Shown: in pieces, positions 36,884 through 48,717 of the stretch | How the letters are laid out: every line of letters begins with the position of its first letter | Position numbering within the stretch: the stretch's first letter is position 1 | NCBI GenBank assembly: GCA_021234155.1 | Contig: JAJEKV010000004.1 | Coordinates: forward strand, 14,102,716-14,166,715 | DNA from: Isoetes taiwanensis | Taxonomy: Eukaryota; Streptophyta; Lycopodiopsida; Isoetales; Isoetaceae | Direction: 5' to 3' | DNA: 64,000 nucleotides | Notes under the pieces: generated by a model | What the model saw: only the letters and a program-made list of their open reading frames with translations | What the model was told of the DNA's origin: nothing | Databases searched by the model: none | Position numbers and translations under genes: made by a program

Positions 36884-37720
36884 CTATAAGACTACGATGA
36901 AGTGTGTGTGGTTACACTCAACTCCATCAAGATCCAAATCCAATTTAAATCCGGGCTCGGAAGGTGAGGAAACCGACCTCCAATCCTGCACATTAAATTG
37001 CTGCAATAATTCCCTGAAAAAAAAAAAATAATAATAATTCCCTGATGTACTTTTGTTGCGGAAGAAAAACACCATTACTTTGCTGCCAAATTTCAATGCC
37101 TAGACAATAGCGCATCAGTTCGAGATCGGTCATTTGAAATTTAGCAACAAGCTTGATCTTCAACTCTTCTATAAAGTCTTTTGCATTCCCCGTAATAACT
37201 AAATTATTAACCTATAAAACCAAAATGGATGTGTCTTGACCTGCAAGCTTAATATAGAGGTTAGCATCCGCATTACTTCGATATCCCTTTTTCAAGAAGA
37301 AGTGATTTACTTTAAAATGCCAACGTAAAGGCTTTCTTTAAGCTTACATATCATGTGCTCCTTCCCTTTAACCTGGAACCCTAAAAGCTGCAGCATGTGA
37401 ATTTCCTGCATGTCACGGTTTAAAAAAGCAGATCTGAAATCCATGTGAAATAAAGGCCATCCTTTTGCTGCTGTCAATACCACTACAGCTCGAACCGTAG
37501 CCATGCAAGCCACGGGCGCAAAAACTTCCTCATAATCTATGCCCTTTTTTTAGAATAACCTTTGGCTACCAAGCGAGCTTTGTATTTTGAACTGAGCCAT
37601 CGGCATAAAATTTAGTGCGAAAGATCCACTTATTGCCAATAGCATTCTTATGAGGTGAAAAGTTCCATGTATTTTGCTTTATGAGCATCCCATACTCGTC
37701 AGCCATGGCGTTTTGTCATT
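36884..37720 (-). pseudogene. Copia reverse transcriptase
   Basis: 37,513-37,307 reads ATVRAVVVLTAAKGWPLF, then FRSAFLNRD, GFQVKGKEHMICKLKESLY, the first half of copia RT. The YVDD box is degraded at about 37,200 (a stop precedes VNNLVITG). The rest, with LVAKFQMTDLELMRYCLGIE, follows to 37,096-36,884. Several stops. Confidence 0.8.
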
Positions 37721-38229
37721 TTGGTTCTACAGCAGCTTCCCGAAAGGATATCGGACCATGATGGTCCACTACTTTGGCAATTGAAGCTAAATTACAGCAA
37801 CAAAAGCAAGAGCATTCATTTCATTAGTGCAATGAAACTCTTCCCTGGCAGCAAATTGAGGTGTCAAATATTGGGTTTGCTTACCCAACAAGCTGAACTT
37901 CGATCCATCTCACAGAAGGAGATGACGGTGAGGAGGACCTTCTAAGGTTTTGCTGCAGCAATGAGTTCTCCAAGCAAAGAATCTGCATATAACTGATCAG
38001 CAGGTAAATCAGGCCATCATGAAGCACCATAGGTGCCGTCCTTAATAAACTTTACATTTCAGCTGATAAGAATTGCTTTCTTGACCGGATCATATAGTAT
38101 ATATGCTTTTTTGCCGCAGAAGGATAACCTATAAAAATGGTTTTAATTGCCCTGTCATTGCAACTTCCCCAATTGCTTTAACTCTTGGAGCGGCAAAGAA
38201 GCATCTAAAAGCCTCAAATGGCGTTATAC

Positions 38230-38970
38230 CATTAATGGAATTTGGCCGAGCAGGATCCACCTAGAATTTGACAAAGTAAGATCCATCGAGGATCTATTTT
38301 TCCTCTCGACCACACCATTTGTGCATGCGCATATGGTGCTATCAACTCCCTTTGAATGTCGCGTTCCATCAGATATTCCTTAGATACATACTCTCCGCCA
38401 TTATCGCTTCTCAAGGCTTTGATTTTCAGACGAGAATGATTTCAGTCTTGAAAGTTCTAAACTTCTCTAGTGCTTCAGACTTGCAAGGTATAGACCCATA
38501 TATATCTGCTGTAATCATCAATTAAGGTAAAGAGTACCTTTTTCCAGTCAACCACGAGAATCGCATATGATACAAATCGCGGTGTGCAACTCCAATGGTT
38601 TTTCTTCTCTACGAGTGGCATGTGGCGAGTGGCATGAGACGGGCATAGCAGATTTGGTTGCTTTCCAACTGTACATGCATGGCATTCTAACTTGTAGGCT
38701 TTCAGACTTGGCAAACTCATGGCCATTTTAAACTTGGAAAGATCTCAAGTGCAAGACAACCTACGTCTCCTAACCTTTGACGCCAAAGATGCTCAATTTC
38801 AATACTGTGAGCTACCATTCCAATTTCAGAATTTGTAGGCTGCCCGTTATGATATGAGCTATTTTTCAATTTGGCTTCTGCAAGAACATTATAATTATAT
38901 ATATATTAATAGGTTCAAAAGGAATTTTACCAAGCAAATTCTGTTCCTGTTAAAAAACATGCCTTCCAGC
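38230..38970 (-). pseudogene. Copia integrase with GAG-pre-integrase region
   Basis: CHACTVGKQ is the second zinc pair of the HHCC domain (38,726-38,660 region). FTLIDDYSRYIWVY carries the first catalytic Asp. In another frame, RSDNGGEYVSKEYL contains the second Asp and AQMVWSRGK is a degraded form of the AQNGVVERKN motif with the catalytic Glu lost (38,414-38,232). Interrupted by stops. Confidence 0.85.
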
Positions 38971-38974
38971 CTCG

Positions 38975-39230
38975 TCAAATTCTGAAACACTCGTCAAATT
39001 CTGAAACACTGAGCAGGTTTGTTGCCAAACCTGGTGCTAACATCACAGTATTGTTTCGCCTAAGGCCATCCTGTCCGAAACTCTGAAATTCAGCTCTCCC
39101 TTTCCAACAATAGGTAAAGGCTTGACCATTTGCTATTCGGACTTGGCCTGCGTCATAATACTTGAAATTATTTAGATCTTGTTTTTCCCCTGTTAAATGC
39201 TTTGTGGCACTGGGATCCGGTAAATAACCA
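38975..39230 (-). pseudogene. Copia protease segment
   Basis: DPSATKHLTGEKQDL is the copia active-site region (usual form DSGASxHMTG; here the residues after Asp are changed), followed by GQVRIANGQ and NLLSVSEF. It starts right beside the polypurine tract, so the residues before it were separated from gag by the LINE insertion. Confidence 0.8.
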
Positions 39231-39233
39231 GGA

Positions 39234-40060
39234 AAAAAGGCAGGCAGGCAGGCAAGCAAGCAGGCAAGCAAGCAAGCAAGAAAGCAAGCAAGAAAGAAAG
39301 CAAGAAAGAAAGAAAGCAAGCAAGCAAGAAAGCAAGCAAGCAAGAAAGCAAGCAAGCAAGCAAGCAAGCAAGCCAGCAAGAAAGCCAGCGAAGCGAAGGA
39401 AGGAAAGCGGAAGCAAGCCAGCGAAAGCAAGCAAGCGAAAGCGAAGGAAGCGAAGGAAGGAAGGAAGGAAGGAAGGAGGGAACGAAGGAAGGAAGGAAGG
39501 AGGGAAGGAGGGAAGGAAGGAAGGAAGGAAGGAGGGAAGGAGGAAGGAGGGAGGAGGGAAGGAAGGAGGGAGGAGGGAAGGAAGGAAGGAAAGGAAGGAA
39601 GGAAAGGAAGGAAGGAAAGGAGGAAAGGAAAGGAGGAAAGGAAGGAAGGAAGGAGGGAACGGAGGAAGGAAGGAAGGAGGGAAGGAGGGAAGGAAGGAGG
39701 GAAGGAGGGAAGGAGGGAAGGAAGGAGGGAAGGAGGGAAGGAGGGAGGGAGGAAGGAAGGAAGGAAAGGAAGGAAGGAAAGGAGGAAGGAAAGAAAGAAG
39801 GAAGGAAAGAAGGAAAGAAGGAAGGAAGGAACGAGGAAGGAAAGAAGGAAAGAAGGAAGGAAGGAACGCAGGAAGGAAAGAAGGAAGGAAGGAACGCAGG
39901 AAGGAAAGAAGGAAAGAAGGAACGCAGGAAAGAAAGAAGGAAAGAAGGAAAGAAAGAAGGAAAGAAAGAAAGAAGGAAGGAAAGAAGGGAGGGAGGGAGG
40001 GAGGGAGGGAGGGAGGGGAGGGAGGGAGGGAGGGAGGGAGGGAGGGAAGGAAGGAAAGAT
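39234..40060 (+). repeat. 830-bp polypurine microsatellite tract
   Basis: It starts with (AAGC/AGGC)n to about 39,430, changes to (GGAA)n and (GGGA)n variants, and ends in almost pure (GGGA)n at about 39,985-40,050. The four-base unit is read without stops in several frames, creating Lys/Arg/Gly-rich (plus) and Phe/Leu/Ser/Pro-rich (minus) frames of about 290-310 codons that are not genes. It lies between the 3' end of the LINE and copia protease. Confidence 0.95.
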
Positions 40061-40173
40061 TAACGTCCACGTAAGACCCGAAGGGTCTATGAGACCATAA
40101 CATAAACAGAATTCAAGACCTTCAGGAGGAAAACCCTCCTGTTATCTAAAGTATGGAAACAAAAATATTAAGT

Positions 40174-41950
40174 TTAACAATTGAAAATCAAAAAAAAAAA
40201 TCTGCTCAGATAGGATTTGATGGAGACAGCCCATTCGTTCCTGTGACTGCTGCTGCAAAATACTTCATAATACCCCTTCTTGGCCTGCTTTGCTGCTTGC
40301 TGCTTGCTGCTTGGCCTCTTCTGGAAAGACTTTTTATGTTTCATGGCTGCTGATCGTTTTATCTTCTTAGACAGTGCCAAAGTTACCCCTTTAGGGTCAG
40401 GATACTTCCTCTTCTGTGGTGAGTCTACTAACCTCTTATCATCGTTTGTCTCAGATGAAAAGAAATCAGTTATTTCTGTTTGCTTCAGGCCCATTGGATT
40501 CTTTTGTTTGAGAATATTTCTCCTTTCTAGAGATAGTTCATATACAAAGTGAGATACACATTTCTGATCGTAATATTCTACCAGCTGTCGTAGAGATGTG
40601 GGATCTCTAAAAAGACAATGATATCTGCCTCGAATAATGTAATAGGTTGGGCATGTAAAAATAAAATGTTCTTCTGACTCGACCATGTTTAGATCGCACA
40701 TTGGGCACTTCCGATCCTCACGACTAATCTTTTTTCGCCCTACCAACCTCAATCTCCAGCTGGTGAGATGACACTCTAAACTGCCCCATAGAGTATCTCA
40801 CTTTGTTCGGCAGATCCATATCTAAATATCCAGGTCTTATAATGAACCCATCCGCTGATATATTTAGGAAGTTATCCTTATAGAATTTCTTTTTAGCAGG
40901 CAGCTCTTTGATGGGATTCACCCATGTATTTGAAACATACAGATACTCCAAGTCATGGCGTATAAGCTGATTGATTTCTTGCTGAGTAAAATTCAGATTG
41001 TCATCCATTATATTGTAGTGAAAAGGTGGGATATTTCCCATAGAGAAACCCATCTCCTCAAACAATTTAGATGTCCTTGTGAACCAACAGCGCTTACCTT
41101 GGTCAGCCAATGCTTTAGACGACACATATGCCAGCCAGGGAAGTCTTCTTTGACCTTCTTGTGACTGTCCAAGACGGTGTAACTTATGTAAGTACGTCAC
41201 TGTTTGGAAGGCAATCTCGATCTTCAGAGGTTTTGCATTAAATTCAGCAAGCATTATATCATGGGGTACCGAATGTTTGCTTCTAATCATTCTAGAGAGA
41301 AGAGAAATTTGGAGCCTCTCTAGTTGACCCCAGTCATCGGCTCGTAGGTCAACTCCCCATATTTGTGCACCATATAAAGCTGCCGGCTTCACCAACGTGT
41401 CAAACAGGAAGAGCTTTGTATGAACATCTTGGAAATGGAGTTGGTAGCACTGTTTTTCTAGCTGTACAAGAGAAGCATATCCTTTTGCAATCCTTGCCTG
41501 ACCAGCCTCCCTCAATCTGAATAGAGGGCCAGCAAACTCTACCCCCAAATAGGTGTATGTAGAAACAATTTCTACAGGTTGTCCTTGGAAAGTAAAAGAG
41601 TTATTTTTCCAATTTTTCCAAGAGGTATTAAATACCATCACTTTGGTCTTGTTGAGATTTACTTGCAGCTCTCTATCTTTGCAAAAGGCTTCTAGGGCAG
41701 CCAAATGTTTTTGGAGCCCTTGAGGAGATGGTGAGATTAGAACCACATCATCCGCATAGAGCAAAATGGGAATGCATTCCTGAGCGAGCATGGAGCCTTC
41801 TCCGCCTAAACACTGAACAAAGCTTTCAAGCTCATCAATGTAAAGTCCAAATAGAGTAGGAGAGAGGGGGCACCCTTGTTTAACCCCAATTGTACTGAAA
41901 ACTTCCTCTGAAAACTGCCCATCTATTTTCACTCTGCCTATTACAAGCAA
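40174..41950 (-). pseudogene. LINE ORF2, 5'-truncated: RT, zinc motif, PIP-like box
   Basis: The first frame (41,950-40,724, 408 codons) begins inside the RT domain with GVKQGCPLSPTLF, LYADDVVLIS (catalytic DD) and LNKTKVMVF, then the thumb and a long C-terminal region. A frameshift in the 40,724-40,752 overlap leads to a 192-codon frame with CPMC-x9-HFIFTC (zf-RVT type). Residues 91-98 of this frame (40,482-40,459) are QTEITDFF, a canonical PCNA-interacting sequence, followed by a Lys/Arg-rich tail. The endonuclease and ORF1 are missing, as expected of 5'-truncated insertions. It interrupts copia gag-pol. Apart from the single frameshift the reading is remarkably clean. Confidence 0.9.
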
Positions 41951-41954
41951 CCAA

Positions 41955-42780
41955 CCTCTTGTTTAGCAGCTAGTTTCTTGTTGACTATCTTTGCTTTTTC
42001 CTCTTTGGTAAATTCACTTTTATAGCGACCCTTCTCACCATAGTTATAGCATTTAAACTGAGCCTTCCCGTCAGATGCATTGCCATGAACTTTCTTATCT
42101 AATTAAGCAAGAATGGCTTTTGAAAAATTTGCTCGTTCTGAGCGTCTATTTAGCATCGTCATGGCTAATTCTCCCTGCAACCACATCATACTACTACGGC
42201 AAATTGACTAAGATTTCCTGTATCAGATCAGATTCTGACATGGTACTACCTGCCGTATTATATTCCAGTCGCCAAGTCTTTATTTGATGAAGATAATCAA
42301 CCAACACATTATTAAAATCTAATGAAGCAGACCTGATTTTCTCTTTAATCATCATTTGAGTAGCTTTACCTTTGGCAGCAAATGACTTCTCTAAGTACAC
42401 CCATAAATCCTGGAATTCATCAAAATCGTTCAGCCGCTCGCCAATTGTCTCCTCAAATAGCAGCTTAACCAAAGCTAAGGCTGATCAATTTAGCTCGGCA
42501 GATTTTGGATCCTTTTTAGTACCTCTGAAATATGTTTCTAAAACTGCTCCCATCTTATTATAAGTCGAATAATTGGTGACAAAGCTTTTCATAACTAATA
42601 ATTTGACTCTGTCAGCTTTGCATCTGTGCAAAATTTGAATTTATCCTTCTCAAAGTACCTTCCTTAGTACTCAAACTTTCCAAGTAACTTGTCAACATCT
42701 TGAATATCAGCACCAAACCCTGCCTTGAGATATATGAACACCTCAAGAATTCCTTCCATCAGATTTGGACGTCCACAGAT
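41955..42780 (-). pseudogene. Copia gag with zinc knuckle, interrupted by LINE
   Basis: 42,770-42,680 encodes the N-terminal part (KLLGKFEY) and 42,472-42,194 the UBN2 domain (LWVYLEKSFAAKGKATQMM, LVDYLHQIKTWRLEY). About 42,060-41,960 carries a decayed knuckle (C..Y.GEKGRYKSE, cysteines partly lost) and a Lys-rich stretch. The sequence stops at 41,950, where LINE sequence starts. The copia frame resumes as protease at 39,230. Confidence 0.75.
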
Positions 42781-42939
42781 TTTCCCAAATTTTTATTTAG
42801 ACGAACTCTAAAACTGGCCTAAAAACTGTTAATTTTGCTCAAATACTCCCGCTTTTGGACAAAGAACTCAATTTTCTATGCAGGCTGACGATTTTGGTGT
42901 TCTTCCCTTCTAAATTAGTTCCTGGCTTTCTATCGTTGA

Positions 42940-43290
42940 GTTGGCTCTAATACCATATTCAACTTGGACACGCTCAGAGAAGAGAGGAGCAAAAAGGGAA
43001 ATGGAACTGTCTATTAGCAAAATCAAAGAGATACCACAAAAAAAAAAATCTCGCGTACTAAACGTGTCTACTAAAATGACATGTCATATGTTTCACTTAA
43101 TCCAACAACATCCACTAATCAGGCACACCACTTACCACTTTTTCGAGACAGGGAAAAGCATCCACTGGAGAACATCTGCAGGCCAATTGAGGAGATCCAG
43201 ATCTCAGCTTCCTTGGATATTGAAATCAGAACTTTCTTTATTTATGATATTCGATTTAGCAATAATGTAGCATGAAAAGACTCTAAGAAA
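42940..43290 (-). repeat. Copia PBS and 5' LTR-like region
   Basis: On the minus strand TGGTATTAGAGCC (42,955-42,943) is one change from the initiator-tRNA-Met primer site. The adjoining sequence (42,990-43,100) resembles 35,995-36,110 (TCTATTAGCAAAA, AGAGATA, TCTACTAARATGAC, ATGTTTCACTTA), supporting an LTR pair. The outer LTR boundary is not defined. Confidence 0.5.
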
Positions 43291-43570
43291 CACGCTTAGC
43301 CATAATACATGAACATTAAATTGTTTGCATAAAGCTCAAATAGAGTTTATTTCTAAAGAAATGACTAAATTTACCTAAAATGTCCAATGGTGGATAATGA
43401 AATCCGGTGACCATAATATGACATAATGCAGCACCCATCTGCTCACAGTTATTCCTTTCAGAACCTCCTAGTGAATCTGTCATATATAACAAAATCATGA
43501 ACATCAAACATGTATCAACCAAAACAAAAAAAAAAAAAAAAAAAAAGGCTTAAAAAAATGGCAGAAAGTA

Positions 43571-43744
43571 ATGTGATTTGCATGACCTTATGCTGGTTAT
43601 TGGAACATCAATGAGCCTGAACAACTGGTAGCCACCACTAGGGTTTGCCAGTAACGTAATTTGCATTATCTTATGCAGTTCTGGATATTGGACCATCAAA
43701 TGGTCTGGCCAACAGGTAACCACCCCCATTAAGTTTTGCCAGTC
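43571..43744 (+). repeat. Diverged tandem duplication, about 85-bp unit
   Basis: 43,571-43,650 and 43,655-43,740 share TTTGCAT, CTTATGC, GGATATTGGACCATCAA-like and GTTTTGCCAGT blocks. A 22-nt A run precedes the array (about 43,525-43,545). Confidence 0.55.
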
Positions 43745-43749
43745 CACCA

Positions 43750-45760
43750 GGTCACACATAAAATGCAACATCTAGAAGTGCTTTACTTCTCAATGGCTTG
43801 ACAAGCGTGGCAAACATGACTAAGTATAGGCCCACTGAAATAAATACAGTGGCCTTGTAAATAGCATGGACGTTATAACCCATGACCCTGTAAATAGTAT
43901 TGGATCAAAATCATCTGTTTTTGCCTTCTCGTTGTTTTTGCATTCTCTCTGTAAGATATGCCTACAAATGCAATTCTTGTTACTTAAGAATACTCCACTT
44001 CAAAAACAAACAAGTCTGTACTCACAAATTAGAATACAAAAACTATAAAAAGAAGTGGCAGAATGTCATGTGCATCAAACTTCAACGCATATACGCTATT
44101 CGTGCATAAAACTCACTTTGTTTCTCCTGAAGACTAGGCTTTGATGTTTGTGGCAGTTCAATTTGTATCTACATTAGAAATATGCTGGCAGACTGTGCAC
44201 CCCACCATGAGATCCAATTACGAGCTATTTAACTGCAATAGATTAAATATATACGCAGTTGGAGCTGGAATTACGGCGGCCTCTTTCCATGAGGTTGAAC
44301 AAACTCTATAACCATGCGAAAGACCTTCCATCTTTATCTGGCATCTAATCAGATGTGGGTACTCACTCGCCTATGATAGCTCAAGGAAACTATTTTCATC
44401 CAGATGGTTGTAGATAATGCCACTATGTTTAGCCAACATATATTGGCCACTATGCTTTCTCCTCCTTCACACAAACTTGCATATTCTACCTTATTTCATC
44501 GTCTATTGCCACATAATCTTGGTGATGATTTCACCTTGATGCCAACGTCTCCATTCTCACAGCATCTACAGATGTTTACACTTCCTCCTCACCCTTATAG
44601 CTTCACAGCATCTAGATTTTTATACTTTCTTCTTATATATAAACTTGCACATTCTCCCTCTAGCGCAAAATTATTTTGGCGACATTTAACCTTGATGTCC
44701 AGTGATCAAAATGAACACAACAAAGTTGGACCCCGTCACCGTAACAATAAGATCCTCTATGAAGTTATCATTCTTTATCATTCTCCATTTTCCAGCATCT
44801 CCAGATGCCCCTAGGCTCCCACTCACCCAATATTTCATAGATTTCATCTACTGGCTGTTTTGATTAGATTCGACTGTGCCAATGCACAAAATGAGCACAA
44901 AAAATTCGACTGCCAAAGTAGAAGGATCACATCGTTGTTGCAGTGGACTCCTCTGTGAACATCTCATCTTCTCGTTTTCTCCAATCCCAATGATTACTCG
45001 CACAAGTACTTCTCCCAGTCATTTCCCAACTCCCTGCAATGGCTAAGCAAGCAGGCAGTTTGTGACTGAGATGGCAAATAAAATGCAAATGGATGAACTC
45101 CGCAAGCCTCCTGTGACACCATCAATTTCTCTCTGCATTGGCTTAAAATTCCTTTGCCAAACATTTTTTATTCCTCGTGGATTTAAATTTGTATACTTCA
45201 TTCCTACAGAATTGTAATTCGGGCTTAGAGATCTAAAATTTGTCAAATAAAATGTATCTCAGTTAAGCCCAGCTTGCAAGACCAAACAGAGGTCCTTTGA
45301 CTATGTTATTAAAAAAATCTCACTATAGAATCTTTCATTGCAAAGCACTTTTAGATTGAGGGCATCAAGCAAAAGCAGAGAATAACTGAACAAAAAAATT
45401 CTATTTCTATGTATCCGCCCCATAAATGCAATCTAATTGGTAGACCACAACTCATCAACGCAGTTTGTAACAATACAAGCCCTGATTTCAACCAGTGTAA
45501 CCGATGCAACATCAATCAATGCCAGAATCTTCAACAAAATGCACCAAGACTGATGCACCAGCAGAAACTCTGTTGCCAAGGCTCGAAATTAGTATTCTCC
45601 GGCAATCCAATTTTATCATTGTTTCTTGGTATTGTCACCTTCGTTGCATTTCTTGCGAAAAGCCATCTGATCCACCTGCCTCAGGAACCATATTACCAAT
45701 ATTTCCAGGACTCCAGGATTCGAGAGTAGACATCACGCAAATAGGGCATTTCTAAAAAGA
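43750..45760. other. Non-coding stretch
   Basis: Frames up to 136 codons (44,404-44,814) have no motif. Loose internal similarity exists within 44,460-44,830 (ACTTGCAYATTCT, CCTTGATG). Confidence 0.4.
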
Positions 45761-45764
45761 AAAG

Positions 45765-46620
45765 AAGCATGCATAGCCAAAGAATACCTGCTGAAAATCA
45801 GGCTGTAGTTCTTCACAACTCTATCTGCAAGCTGTTTCCATAAACCTAGAATAAATGCCATTAGAGAAACAACCATGTCTGCTCGAAACATTCTATTATA
45901 CCCAATTGGCCTGAAATGAGGAGAAGGAACCATGTCTGCTTGAAACCTACTATTATACCCAATTGGCCTGAAATGAGTAGTCATGAACGTCTTCAGAGCT
46001 TCCTACAATACACTCAATAAGATAGCCTGGCCACACCCTGTGACCAACATAAAATATGCAAAAGGCAAATCCCATGCATGCTACTGCTTTTGAGAGGCTT
46101 GAAAGGAAAAATCCTCTCAAATAACAGACAATAAATAGTATAAAACTATCTTCTCAAAAAACATTTTAGCAGAACCTACTGAAGGTTAGGTTATCCCAGA
46201 AATAGATTTTTTCTAATTCCTCCAGTTTGTACGAGAGAATATAATATTTCCAGAAGCAAGTATAATGACCCACCTCATTTTCTATAAGAAGCCATCTCAC
46301 CAGGTAGGAACCACCTCATAAATCCTAAGACTTCCAGGAATGACAATGGATACCACTAAAAAAGGGAACTATCTACAATAAAAGCACTGCAGGGGGGAAG
46401 CCATGTACGGCCAAAAAAATACCTGCTGGAATAGCCAATGAGGCTGAAGTTCTTCATTGCAAGCTGGAGCAAATGCCCTTAGAGAAACAACCATGTCTGC
46501 TTGAAACAATAGCTTCTTTTATATCCCAATTGGCCAGAAGTTATCAGAAATTATATGTCACCAGAGCTTCCTACAATTAGAGTCTACAGGTGGTCACTTG
46601 GCCATCCCCCTGTGACCGCT
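45765..46620 (+). repeat. Diverged direct duplication, about 250-bp unit
   Basis: 45,765-46,045 and 46,395-46,620 share ATACCTGCTG, TTAGAGAAACAACCATGTCT, CCCAATTGGCC and AGAGCTTCCTACAAT in the same order. Within the first copy a 55-bp piece is again doubled. It lies 1 kb downstream of the FLX-like gene and could be part of its 3' flank. Confidence 0.6.
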
Positions 46621-47568
46621 TTTTAGAGATTTTAGAGAAACTAATCTTTAAGATTAAAGCCTCCTAACTAACCAGTAATCAACAGTATTAATCATCTTTG
46701 CCATCCTTCAACTTTTTTATATTTTTAACTTTGTACGAAGAATCCTATTAACTCATTAGGTCGTTCTTCTGTCGCGTATTAGGAAATGGGTCCTTCCTTG
46801 TACAGGTATAATTCCTCAAATTAGCCTTTCGTCCTCTTTGTCAAAGAGAAGAAATTATGCTGGTTGCAGAAAAAATAGCCTAGAGCAACCTTACCAGCAA
46901 AGGTTATCTATTTCTTCATGAAAGAAAAAGCAACCTGAAAATTTTTTGCTAAGTCTTACATATGTATAGTTGCATGCCCTAACAAACTTTATCTGATGAA
47001 CAGCTATTTTTGAAATGAAAAGTACACAGTCATCAGTATCCTGCACGTCCTGCTTGAAAGCAAAGCTTATTCCAATATTATGCTCTAAATAGTGTCTTCG
47101 ATTGCAGGTGCAAAGCTCAACCCACTACTTTTATAATAAAGATTATCGCTTCTACAACTCAAATTATCACCTCATATTAATAATTGGTATTGGTGATAAA
47201 AAACTCACCTAACACATCTGGCCATATTACAAAGGAAACAATTACGCAAAGACAGTAATATCTTGGTTAAGTTAATGTTAAAAAGAAGATCAGAATTTGT
47301 TATCAAACTGACTTGAACATGCTGTTTCTGTTTGCTTAGAAATAACGCAGGATAGAACCATCCTTACAAAAAACGTACGAGATATATTGAGCTAAGAATA
47401 TTCTAACGAACAAAAAAAGGACTGCTCCCTTGTATCTATAGAATGGGCCCAATAATAGACCTCTAGCAAGCACAAAAGGTGATTTCAAATTCATAACTAT
47501 TACCATTTTTAATTTTTATTGTCAGGTCAAATACAAGCAACAAAGTTCAATCCTTCCTCATTGTTTCC
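46621..47568. other. 3' flank of the FLX-like gene
   Basis: AT-rich, no further exon of the gene is needed after the stop at 47,569. No polyadenylation site can be chosen with confidence. Confidence 0.4.
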
Positions 47569-48717
47569 TCATCGACGTGTTCCCCGTTGCATATCATATG
47601 AACCAAAAGAGCCAGTTGGCCCAGCTCCCCGTTTCACACCATTTTCCACAGGAACTTGCATCTGAATTGAAAGGGCGCACGCTCACTATATATTTATTCA
47701 TAACTAATATTAAGTTTCCCTTATGGGGTTTATATGTCCCAGCATTACGCCAAAGCAATCAATGTATTTACAGCTCATTGACATACCTGGTGAATGGGAT
47801 ATCCATCACCATACTGTGCTAAAGAATAGCCAACTTCTCCACCTTGATATACAGCACCATAACCTGCATGGCATGCGAGCGAACTAAGCATTCCAAAAAT
47901 TTTAGGCATTAACACAGAATAAAGCTAATGTAGTACCTGCACCACCTGGACCACGTGAGACTCTCTTTTCTGTATTTGTCAATTCTGCACGGAGCTTTTC
48001 AATTTCTCTAGCCATTGTCACCAAATTTTTCTCCATGGCTTGCCTCTGCTCCAGCTGCTCATTATTGGCTTTCTTTTCGTACTCAAATGCAGTCCTAATC
48101 AATACATAGTATCAACATTATAACATGTGACAAACATGATTTGGTTAGTATGAGAAACGGTAAGTAATAAACCTCGCACGGTTTATTTCTTGGCGAAGAG
48201 CATCATTCTCATTGCGTAGAACAGGAATCTGCTGACATTCTAAACGAGCTCGCTGCAACTCTTGGGTGAGATTTTGTGCCTGAGCTGTCAGCTCTTGCCT
48301 AGCAGCATTAAACTTTGCAGCATCAGCACGAACTTGGTTAAGTTCCCCCTTGAGACCTTCAGCAGCACGCAAATCTACTTCCATCTTCGCTTGTTGCTCC
48401 ATGAGACCGTGAATTTGAACATCTTTCTCAGCTTGCTGAGTTGCCAACACTTGTTGTATCCGTTGATTTTCTTGTTGTATGGCTACAAGTTCTTGTCTGA
48501 GAGCTACGTGGGTAGCTGCAAGGCGTTGATTCTCAGTTAGAAGCTTTTGAATTTCGGCATGTTGGGTGGCAAGTTTCTGTTCAATTAAGGCTGGAGACAC
48601 TCCTGGTTGAGCAAACATGGGAATTTGAGGCCCGAACCCCGGGTGCAACATTCCAGGAGCTGGGCCTCGACCAGATAACTGCATTGAAGGTGGAGGCAAC
48701 CGTCCACGGGATGCCAT
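47569..48717 (-). CDS. FLX-like coiled-coil protein, four coding exons, 290 aa
   Basis: Coding exons are 48,717-48,173, 48,094-47,937, 47,863-47,787 and 47,661-47,569. All junctions use GT/AG, and the lengths (545, 158, 77, 93) sum to 873 nt, exactly 291 codons with the stop. The start [10 protein letters not shown] and a Pro/Gly/Met-rich first 40 residues are typical of the FLX/FLL family. About residues 42-235 form a long Gln/Glu-rich coiled coil including [18 protein letters not shown] and [20 protein letters not shown], the family's most conserved block. The C-terminus is Gly/Tyr-rich and disordered ([20 protein letters not shown]). In Arabidopsis, FLX acts with the FRIGIDA complex on FLC transcription and FLL paralogues are more general. 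The role in a plant lacking FLC is unknown. No stop or frameshift is present, so it looks functional. Confidence 0.93.

Larger units (their letters stand above)
35904..43290 (-). mobile_element. Ty1/copia retrotransposon split by a LINE insertion
   Basis: On the minus strand the order is LTR-like and PBS (43,290-42,940), gag with knuckle (about 42,780-41,955), an interruption by LINE plus polypurine tract (41,950-39,234), protease (39,230-38,975), integrase (38,970-38,230), RT (about 37,720-36,884), RNase H (36,869-36,377) and 3' LTR part. This is the canonical copia order and each block is recognisable. Many stops and frameshifts show it is inactive. Confidence 0.8.

Noticed and set aside
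39202-40103. Two overlapping frames of about 290-310 codons on opposite strands
   Set aside because: Translation of a four-base polypurine repeat that has no stops in several frames; the minus frame also runs through into copia protease.
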